From Pseudomonadota bacterium (lineage in GTDB: Bacteria; Pseudomonadota; Alphaproteobacteria; Micropepsales; Micropepsaceae): a stretch of 8,430 bases of DNA. A program made the position numbers and the translations under genes. Numbering within the stretch: position 1 is the stretch's first letter; each line of letters opens with the position of its first letter. Positions 1 through 5,535 of the stretch are shown here, piece after piece. Location of the stretch: contig JAKBAU010000148.1 of assembly GCA_021808875.1 (NCBI GenBank), forward strand, positions 1-8,430, in the 5' to 3' direction. The notes below the pieces were generated by a model. The model was not told where the DNA came from. It was given only the letters and a program-made list of their open reading frames with translations, and did not search any database.

Positions 1-759
1 GCGGCCCATATCATCCTTGAGATGATATTTTTGTACATACTCGTTGTTTTCGAAGGTCGGGAATTTCTGATAGAAGCCGCTGCCCTGCGGCAGGGCAGGG
101 CCGGCAAAGTCAGGGCCCATATGGCAACCGGTGCAACCGGTCTGCTCGACCAGTTTCATACCGCGCAGCGCTTGCGCCGACAGGGCCTTTTTGTCGCCTT
201 TCATGTAGCGGTCAAAGGCGCTGTTGGGGGTGAGCAGGGTGCGTTCATAGGCAGCGATCGCCATGGCGATGTGGTCATAGGTGACCGGCGTCTTGCCGGC
301 AAAGACCTGGGCGAAGGCATGGGCGTAGCCGGGAATGGACTGGATACGCGCCACTGTCGCTGCCGCCGAGGGCATACCCATCTCGATCGGGTTGAGGATG
401 GGGCCTTTCGCCTGCTCTTCCAGGGAGGCAGCGCGGCCATCCCAGAACTGTACACTGAGGAAAGCGGCATTCCACACGGTCGGAGCGCTACGCCCGCCTT
501 TTTGACCGCCGACGCCGATGGAAACCGGGCGATTGTCGGTGCCATTGCTCATGACGTTGTGACAGGAGTTGCAGGAGACTGTGCCATCGACGGACAGTCG
601 CGGATCAAAATAGAGCTGCTGGCCGAGCGCGATCTTGGCGGCGCTCATCGGGTTGTCGGCAGGGATGGGCGGCGTCGCCGGCAAGGCTTCGAGGGCTTGT
701 GCGGCGGCGCCTAGACCGAGCAGGCATGAGACGAGCAGTGCGGATTTGACGATGAGCAT
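1..759 (-). CDS. Di-haem cytochrome c peroxidase (CcpA/MauG superfamily), 5' part, runs off left edge
   Basis: Seen: an open frame of 253 codons from ATG at 757-759 to the window edge without a stop. It is preceded by a good ribosome site (AAAGGAG, 7 bases before the ATG). Residues 1-22 look like a Sec signal peptide (Lys5, hydrophobic core, AQA before Leu23); an LVSC lipobox-like string at 9-12 is probably fortuitous because the hydrophobic core continues past it. Two c-type haem sites are present: C63-N-S-C66-H67 and C209-T-G-C212-H213. Between them are the family blocks QFWDGRA (104-110) and NPIEMG. Known: bacterial CCPs are periplasmic, about 320-340 residues, and reduce H2O2 to water with electrons from small cytochromes or cupredoxins. 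About 75 C-terminal residues, including the expected Met ligand of the second haem, lie outside the window. Odd: the stretch after haem 1 reads SIGVGGQKGG (80-89), with Val83 where classical CCPs have the distal His (IGHG). A MauG-like oxidase or another di-haem enzyme is the main alternative. Confidence 0.92.
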   Translation of the reverse strand, partial: MLIVKSALLVSCLLGLGAAAQALEALPATPPIPADNPMSAAKIALGQQLYFDPRLSVDGTVSCNSCHNVMSNGTDNRPVSIGVGGQKGGRSAPTVWNAAFLSVQFWDGRAASLEEQAKGPILNPIEMGMPSAAATVARIQSIPGYAHAFAQVFAGKTPVTYDHIAMAIAAYERTLLTPNSAFDRYMKGDKKALSAQALRGMKLVEQTGCTGCHMGPDFAGPALPQGSGFYQKFPTFENNEYVQKYHLKDDMGR

Positions 760-813
760 CGATATCTCCTTTCCAGAAGCGCAGATGGCAGGGCTAGGCA
801 CAGTGGCTGCCAG

Positions 814-829
814 CAGTCTAGTCCGAATC
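814..829 (-). promoter_or_regulatory. CTAG-centred motif upstream of the cytochrome c peroxidase; possible -10 element
   Basis: On the coding strand this reads GATTCGGACTAGACTG. CTAGACT matches the sigma-S-type -10 consensus CTATACT at 6 of 7 positions, and GATACA lies 17 bases upstream of TAGACT as a weak -35. A start site near 808 would give a leader of about 50 bases before the peroxidase ATG. The same motif, with a two-base insertion and two W-to-W changes, occurs upstream of prkA (7486-7503). The role as a promoter is inferred from sequence only; an operator is equally possible. Confidence 0.35.
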
Positions 830-848
830 GGCCAGTGTGTATCGCTAT

Positions 849-865
849 GCATGTAAAAATCATGC
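849..865. repeat. Short inverted repeat at the end of ohrR
   Basis: Perfect 5-base arms GCATG (849-853) and CATGC (861-865) flank TAAAAAT. The repeat covers the ohrR stop codon (860-862) and begins the 100-base spacer before the peroxidase gene. It could be a small operator or a weak hairpin. It is too short for an intrinsic terminator and could be chance. Confidence 0.25.
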
Positions 866-1363
866 CAGCGCTCCGCCATCGCCAAGCCCGGCAGCATCGC
901 TCGCCAGGACATCCGTGCCGGCGCTGTGATCGAGCACCTGCAGGAGCTGATCGAGCTCGTCGCGCAGGTTGGCGAGGCCGGGCGCGTCGAGGCCGAGCTC
1001 GGCGAGCAGGCGCGCCGGGATGATGCGACAGGTCTCGCGTAAGGCCCAGCCGCGTTCGGTCAGGGCGATGCGCACCGCCCGTTCATCGCTGGGATCGCGC
1101 TGTCGCTCGATCATGCCCTGCTCCTGCAGGCGCTTGAGCAGCGGCGTCAAGGTGTTGGAGTTGAGGCGCGCCTGTTCGCCGAGCACGCCGATGCGGCAAG
1201 GTGAGAACTCCCACAAAATCATCAGGATGATGTATTGCGGATAGGTCAGACCAAGCGGCGCCAGCACCGGCTGGTAAAGACGGGTCACCAGCCGCGAGGC
1301 GGCGTAAAGACGAAAGCAGATCTGGTCGCGCAACAGCGGCCCGTTCTGGTCAGTGGCGGGCAC
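860..1363 (-). CDS. ohrR: OhrR-type MarR-family organic-peroxide sensor and repressor
   Basis: 167 residues. The start is GTG at 1361-1363 with GAGGAG seven bases upstream; no ATG gives the conserved N-terminus. Seen: the OhrR signature DQICFRLYAASR (13-24) with Cys16 at the position of the peroxide-reactive cysteine, and Tyr30 and Tyr41 at the places of the tyrosines that hydrogen-bond it in Bacillus OhrR. The winged-helix follows (LGLTYPQY 37-44; NSNTLTPLLKRL 68-79, recognition helix; wing RDPSDERAV 89-97). Known: OhrR is a dimeric cytoplasmic repressor released from DNA when the Cys is oxidised by organic hydroperoxides, usually controlling an adjacent ohr gene. Two more cysteines (56, 112) are present, but neither is where I would expect the second Cys of two-Cys OhrR proteins, so a one-Cys mechanism seems likelier. 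No ohr gene is in the window; the next gene downstream, 100 bases away on the same strand, is the cytochrome c peroxidase. The start lies 27 bases after the cca stop, so cotranscription with cca is plausible. Confidence 0.88.
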   Translation of the reverse strand: MPATDQNGPLLRDQICFRLYAASRLVTRLYQPVLAPLGLTYPQYIILMILWEFSPCRIGVLGEQARLNSNTLTPLLKRLQEQGMIERQRDPSDERAVRIALTERGWALRETCRIIPARLLAELGLDAPGLANLRDELDQLLQVLDHSAGTDVLASDAAGLGDGGALA

Positions 1364-1390
1364 GACAGACTCCTCGGAGGATGGCAGGCA

Positions 1391-2635
1391 TCATGATGCT
1401 CCGTCGGGTAGGCCGCGGGCAAGTCGAGCTTGCTGCAAGGCGGCGAGGCGGTGTTCGCGGATGGCGGTTTGCAGGGCGTGGCCGCGCAGACCGCGGTCGA
1501 GGACATCGTGCAGGGACAGCCCTTGCACGACGTCGTATGCGGCGATCAGCCAATCGCCTTGTGGATAGGCTTGTTCCTGCTGGCCGAGGCGACCGCGCAC
1601 ATCGATGTGACAGGCGAGGACGAAATCGCGCAGACGCTGCGGCCGGCGCAGGCCATCACAGGCCTCGATGAGGGACAGCTGCGCCGCCGCGTCGTCGACC
1701 TGCAGGCGATGCAGGTGCAGGTGCTCAGCGCAGACCAAAAGAGCCAGTTCCGTCGTTTCGCGCGGCAGGCGCAGGCGCTGTGCGAAGGCCCGCACCAGCG
1801 GCAGGCCGCGTTCGCCATGACCGGGATGCGAGGGCAGCAGAGCGCGCGGTGTTGCCGCCTTGCCGAGATCATGCAGGAGCACGGCCGTGCGCACCGGCAG
1901 AGAGGCTTGCATCGCGGCGGCGACGTCGAGACAGAGCATCAGGTGTTCGCCGGTGTCGACTTCGGGATGCCAGGCCGCCGACTGCTCAACGCCAAACAGA
2001 TCGGCGATCTCGGGAAACCACACGGGCAGGGCGCCGACCTCGCGCAGGACGCGGAAATAGAGCGCCGGGCGTTCCTGTTGCAGGGCCTTGCAGGTCTCCT
2101 GCCAGACACGTTCCGGACTCAGGCTGACGAGTTCGCCACTGGCGCAGATCTGTCGCATCAGCTGCAAGGTCGAAGGCGCGATGTGAAAGCCGAGCGGCGC
2201 CAGACGGGTGGCGAAACGCGCGACGCGCAGCACGCGTAAGGGATCTTCGACGAAAGCGGGTGAAACATGGCGCAGCACGCGCGCCTGCAGATCGGCGGCG
2301 CCGCCATAAGGATCGATCAGATTCCCGGCCTCGTCCTGGGCGATGGCATTGATCGTCAGGTCACGCCGGGCGAGGTCTTCCTCCAGGCTGATCTGCGGCG
2401 TAGCGACGCAGTCGAAGCCGGTATGTCCCTGGCCGCGTTTGCGCTCCTGCCGCGCCAAGGCGTATTCCTCGCCGCTGTCGGGATGCAGAAAAACGGGAAA
2501 GTCCTTGCCGACCTGACGGTAGCCGAGCGTGAGCAGCGCTTCGGCGCTAGCGCCGACCACGACATGGTCGCGTTCGCTGACGGGTAGGCCGAGCAGGCGG
2601 TCACGAACGGCCCCCCCGACGAGATAGCTGCGCAT
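1391..2635 (-). CDS. cca: Multifunctional CCA-adding tRNA nucleotidyltransferase
   Basis: 414 residues, against 412 in E. coli Cca, and similar to it throughout. The enzyme adds or repairs the 3' CCA of tRNAs from CTP and ATP without a template. Seen: the GGAVRD nucleotidyltransferase loop (7-12), the carboxylate pair E21-R-D23, RRDLTINA (90-97), and the EDPLR base-selection motif (130-134). The C-terminal HD domain has HPEVDTGEH (223-231) and H255-D256, which in the E. coli enzyme gives 2',3'-cyclic phosphodiesterase, 2'-nucleotidase and phosphatase activity. The ATG at 2633-2635 follows GGAGG by nine bases. Odd: residue 21 is Glu where E. coli has Asp (KDRD), a conservative change at a metal-binding carboxylate. 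A run of seven G (2611-2617 on the opposite strand as C) falls in codons 6-8. It has its own TATAAT box in the 44-base spacer after spoVR, so this housekeeping gene can be transcribed apart from the stress operon upstream. Confidence 0.97.
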   Translation of the reverse strand: MRSYLVGGAVRDRLLGLPVSERDHVVVGASAEALLTLGYRQVGKDFPVFLHPDSGEEYALARQERKRGQGHTGFDCVATPQISLEEDLARRDLTINAIAQDEAGNLIDPYGGAADLQARVLRHVSPAFVEDPLRVLRVARFATRLAPLGFHIAPSTLQLMRQICASGELVSLSPERVWQETCKALQQERPALYFRVLREVGALPVWFPEIADLFGVEQSAAWHPEVDTGEHLMLCLDVAAAMQASLPVRTAVLLHDLGKAATPRALLPSHPGHGERGLPLVRAFAQRLRLPRETTELALLVCAEHLHLHRLQVDDAAAQLSLIEACDGLRRPQRLRDFVLACHIDVRGRLGQQEQAYPQGDWLIAAYDVVQGLSLHDVLDRGLRGHALQTAIREHRLAALQQARLARGLPDGAS

Positions 2636-2661
2636 AAGACCTATCCTCCAAGTCCGGCACG

Positions 2662-2690
2662 ATTATAGCCACAGACGCGCTAGATCTGGA
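2662..2690 (-). promoter_or_regulatory. Candidate sigma-70 promoter of cca
   Basis: On the coding strand a perfect TATAAT (2662-2667) lies 26 bases before the cca ATG. Seventeen bases upstream is TCCAGA (2685-2690), a poor -35 (3 of 6 matches to TTGACA) that overlaps the end of spoVR. There is no extended -10 TGn. The predicted start near 2655 leaves a leader just long enough for the ribosome site. The -10 is convincing; the -35 is not. Confidence 0.5.
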
Positions 2691-4206
2691 CCTGACGTTC
2701 GACGCCATCGCGGCCCACCGACCAGCGCGTGCAGACCTGGCCGGCATGACAGGACTCGAGGTGGACATCGAATTTCCATAAGTGATAGAGGTGTTTGAGG
2801 ACGTCTTCGGTGCTGCTGCCAAGAGGACGGCCGTGATGTTGTTCATGGCGCAGGGTGAGACTGCGGTCACCGCGCAGATCGACGTTCCACACCTGGATAT
2901 TGGGCTCATTCATCGACAGGTTGTACTGGTCGGAGAGCGCCTGCCGCACACTGCGAAAGCCCTCATCGTCATGGATGGCGGCGACCAAGCGATAGTCCGC
3001 CGCGGGTTGGTCGAGCAGCTGAAAGAAGCGAAAACGCCGCATCAGACGCGGGCTGAGAAATTGCTGGATGAAGCTCTCATCCTTGAAGTTCTGCATGGCG
3101 AACTGCAAGGTGGCGCGCCAGTCCGAGCCGGCGATGTCGGGAAACCAGTGCCGATCCTCGGCTTCGGGATGCTCGCAGATGCGCCGCAGATCGGTGTACA
3201 TGGCATAACCGAGGGCGTAGGGGTTGATGCCGTTGAAGGCGGGGCTGTCGTAGTCAGGCTGAGCGATCACTGCCGTGTGCGAGCGCAGAAATTCAAGCAT
3301 GAAGCCATCGCTGACCAGACCGTTGTCATAGAGGTCGTGGAGCAGGCGGTAGTGCCAGAAGCAGGCCCAGCCCTCGTTCATCACCTGCGTCTGGCGTTGC
3401 GGATAGAAGTACTGCGCCAGTTTGCGCACGATGCGCACCACTTCGCGTTGCCAGGGTTCGAGCAAAGGGGCGTTCTTCTCGATGAAGTAGAGTAGATTCT
3501 CCTGCGGCTCGCTGGGGAAGCGCCGAGCCGGGTCGTCCAGTGCGTCGTGGCCGCCGCGTTGCGGCAGGGTGCGCCAGAGCAGATTGACCTGCTTTTGCAG
3601 CAGGGCTTCGCGCTCTTCCTGCCGCTGTTGTTCTTCGGCGGCCGAGATCGGGTAGGGACGCTTGTAGCGATCGACGCCATAGTGCATGAGGGCGTGGCAG
3701 GCGTCGAGCACCGCCTCGACTTCGCGCAGGCCATGACGCTCCTCGCAGCGGCGCAGATAGTGGCGGGCGAAGACCAGATAGTCGATGATGCTGCCGGCGT
3801 CGGTCCAGGTGCGAAACAGATAATTGCCCTTGAAGAAAGAGTTGTGACCGTAGCAGGCGTGCGCGATGACCAGCGCCTGCATGGCCATCGTGTTCTCCTC
3901 CATGAGATAGGCGATGCAGGGATTGGAATTGATCACGATCTCATAGGCCAGCCCCATCTGACCGCGTTTGTAAGCGTGGTCGACGCCGACGAAGTGCTTG
4001 CCGAAGGACCAGTGATGATAGTGGATGGGCATGCCGACGGCGGCGTAGGCGTCCATCATCTGCTCCGAGGTGATGATCTCGATCTGGTTCGGATAGGTGT
4101 CGAGATGATGCTCTCGGTGCGCGATGAGTGCGATTTCCTCGTCATAGCGGGCGAGCCGTTCGAAAGTCCATTCGGCATCCGTGGACAGGGGTTTGCGGCG
4201 AGCCAT
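2680..4206 (-). CDS. ycgB: SpoVR family protein (YcgB type), third gene of the prkA-yeaH-spoVR module
   Basis: 508 residues, close to the 510 of E. coli YcgB, with near-continuous similarity (for example HLDTYPNQIEIITSEQMMDA at 34-53, WNVDLRGDRSLTLR at 440-453). No signal peptide or membrane span is visible, so it is probably cytoplasmic. Known: the name comes from B. subtilis SpoVR, involved in spore cortex formation; the proteobacterial members belong to a stress/stationary-phase module and have no established biochemical activity. Seen: clustered invariant-looking polar residues E103-E104-N105, H116-x4-H121 (in HACYGHN) and N277-E278-G279-W280 with H285. This resembles the arrangement of a metal site, possibly zincin-like; that is my inference. 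Only the ATG at 4204-4206 fits the family N-terminus, since the next in-frame Met is residue 50. The start has no Shine-Dalgarno at normal linear distance; see the hairpin feature at 4207-4239. It lies 15 bases after the yeaH stop. Confidence 0.96.
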   Translation of the reverse strand: MARRKPLSTDAEWTFERLARYDEEIALIAHREHHLDTYPNQIEIITSEQMMDAYAAVGMPIHYHHWSFGKHFVGVDHAYKRGQMGLAYEIVINSNPCIAYLMEENTMAMQALVIAHACYGHNSFFKGNYLFRTWTDAGSIIDYLVFARHYLRRCEERHGLREVEAVLDACHALMHYGVDRYKRPYPISAAEEQQRQEEREALLQKQVNLLWRTLPQRGGHDALDDPARRFPSEPQENLLYFIEKNAPLLEPWQREVVRIVRKLAQYFYPQRQTQVMNEGWACFWHYRLLHDLYDNGLVSDGFMLEFLRSHTAVIAQPDYDSPAFNGINPYALGYAMYTDLRRICEHPEAEDRHWFPDIAGSDWRATLQFAMQNFKDESFIQQFLSPRLMRRFRFFQLLDQPAADYRLVAAIHDDEGFRSVRQALSDQYNLSMNEPNIQVWNVDLRGDRSLTLRHEQHHGRPLGSSTEDVLKHLYHLWKFDVHLESCHAGQVCTRWSVGRDGVERQVQI

Positions 4207-4239
4207 GCGCGATCGGCGGCGTTACGCCGCCGCCTCCTT
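4207..4239 (-). promoter_or_regulatory. Hairpin-bridged ribosome binding site for spoVR
   Basis: On the mRNA strand the order is: AAGGAGG (4233-4239, inside the last yeaH codons), CGGCGGCG (4225-4232), TAA (4222-4224, the yeaH stop), CGCCGCCG (4214-4221), ATCGCGC (4207-4213), then the spoVR ATG. The two 8-base arms are perfectly complementary and entirely G/C, with the stop codon as a three-base loop. Linear Shine-Dalgarno-to-ATG distance is 26 bases; with the stem folded, only seven unpaired bases separate them, a normal spacing. No other Shine-Dalgarno-like sequence lies close to the ATG. Sequence geometry is seen directly; the translational role is inferred by analogy with phage T4 mRNAs where a hairpin brings a distant ribosome site to the start. 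Confidence 0.55.
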
Positions 4240-5502
4240 CTTACGCGCGAAGAGTTCGCGGAAAACGGGATAGATGTCTTCCTGACCGACGATTTGCTGC
4301 ATGGCGAAACGCCCCTTGAACTCGGCGCACAGAGGTGCGTAGGATGCCCATAGCGCTTGATGCTCGTGCGGCGTGATCTCGATGTAGGCGTAGTACTGCA
4401 GATGCGGCAGGATCTGCTCGCGCAGCAGATCCTGGCAGAGCGGCGAGTCGTCGTTCCAGTTATCGCCGTCCGAAGCCTGGGCGGCGTAGATGTTCCAGTC
4501 AGCGACCGGATAGCGTCGCTGGATGATCTCCTGCATCAGCTGCAAGGCGCTGGAAACGATGGTGCCACCGGTCTCACGCGAGTAGAAGAAGTCCTGTTCG
4601 TCGACCTCTTTGGCGCTGGTGTGGTGGCGGATGAAGACCAGTTCGATGCGGCGATAATTGCGCTGCAAAAAAAGGTAGAGCAGGATGAAGAAGCGTTTGG
4701 CGAGGTCCTTCATCGCCTGGGTCATCGAGCCGGAGACGTCCATGAGGCAGAACATCACCGCCTGGGCGGTCGGTTTGGCCACCTGGACATGATGGTTGTA
4801 GCGCAGGTCATAGGTGTCGATGAAGGGGATGCGCGCCAGCTCGGCGCGCAGTTCGGCGATGCGTTCCGCCAGCGCCTGCATAGCCGGGGAGTCGGCCGCT
4901 TCGGCGCGCGCTAGGCGCTCGGCGTATTCGTCGAGAAGGTGCTGCAGTTGCCGCCGGCGATCGCCGCCGAGGGCGATGCGGCGCAGCTGTGCCTGACGCA
5001 GGCTGCGCACGATATTGATCTTGGCGGGGTGACCGCTGCTGACGATACCCGCCTTTTGCCACTGTCGCGTCTCGACGCCGGCGAGGCGGCGTTTGACCAT
5101 GCGCGGCAGGGCGAGGTCGCTGAAGAGGAAGTCGAGGAACTCGTCGCGCGAGATGTTGAAGACGAAGTCATCCTCGCCTTCGCCTTGGTCGCTGGCCTCG
5201 CCCGTACCTTGCCCCTGGCCGGCGGCGTCTGGGCGCGGCAGGCGATCGCCGCTTTGAAAATCGTGATTGCCCGGCAGCACCTGCTGCTGCTCGCCGCCTT
5301 GGCCATGCCGGAAAACGGGTTCGGCGATGTCGCGCGTCGGGATCGAGACATGATCGCCACGTTCGATGTCGGTGATCGAACGACGCGTCACCGCCTCACC
5401 GACGGCGCGCTGGATCTGCTCGCGATAGCGCTCGAGAAAGCGTTGCCGATTGACCGCGCTGCGATGCCGTCCATTGGGACGACGGTCGATGATATAGCTC
5501 AC
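4222..5502 (-). CDS. yeaH: DUF444 / UPF0229 family protein YeaH with von Willebrand A domain
   Basis: 426 residues, against about 427 in E. coli YeaH. The start is GTG at 5500-5502, preceded by a strong GGGGAGGAGGT; the resulting [12 protein letters not shown] matches the family N-terminus, and no ATG does. Seen: a basic N-terminal segment, a Gly/Gln/Asp-rich probably flexible linker (about 66-112), a helical charged region (about 160-225), then a VWA domain with a complete-looking MIDAS metal site: D255-V-S257-G-S259, a threonine in TGGT (311-314), and SDGDNW (344-349). Known: in E. coli yeaG and yeaH form one starvation-responsive operon; VWA proteins often partner AAA+ ATPases (as in MoxR-VWA pairs), so YeaH may be an adaptor for PrkA. 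That partnership is inferred here from gene order. It starts 33 bases after the prkA stop and its stop codon is the loop of the spoVR hairpin. It has no signal peptide and is presumed cytoplasmic. Confidence 0.96.
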   Translation of the reverse strand: MSYIIDRRPNGRHRSAVNRQRFLERYREQIQRAVGEAVTRRSITDIERGDHVSIPTRDIAEPVFRHGQGGEQQQVLPGNHDFQSGDRLPRPDAAGQGQGTGEASDQGEGEDDFVFNISRDEFLDFLFSDLALPRMVKRRLAGVETRQWQKAGIVSSGHPAKINIVRSLRQAQLRRIALGGDRRRQLQHLLDEYAERLARAEAADSPAMQALAERIAELRAELARIPFIDTYDLRYNHHVQVAKPTAQAVMFCLMDVSGSMTQAMKDLAKRFFILLYLFLQRNYRRIELVFIRHHTSAKEVDEQDFFYSRETGGTIVSSALQLMQEIIQRRYPVADWNIYAAQASDGDNWNDDSPLCQDLLREQILPHLQYYAYIEITPHEHQALWASYAPLCAEFKGRFAMQQIVGQEDIYPVFRELFARKKEAAA

Positions 5503-5535
5503 GACACCTCCTCCCCAGGTCAGGGAATCCGCTGC

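Noticed and set aside
81..97. Seven-base inverted repeat TGCCCTG-CGG-CAGGGCA
   Set aside because: It lies inside the peroxidase coding region (Ala-Leu-Pro-Gln-Gly codons) and is explained by GC-rich codon use; there is no U-run.
22..714. Plus-strand open frame of 230 codons at the left edge
   Set aside because: It lies antisense to the cytochrome c peroxidase, which has a signal peptide, two CxxCH sites and a good ribosome site on the minus strand.
1430..2239. Plus-strand open frame of 269 codons opposite cca
   Set aside because: It is the antisense shadow of a full-length conserved cca, with no start context or family resemblance.
3547..4353. Plus-strand open frame of 268 codons opposite spoVR and the end of yeaH
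   Set aside because: It crosses the spoVR-yeaH junction on the opposite strand of two conserved genes. The composition is typical of a reverse-complement frame.
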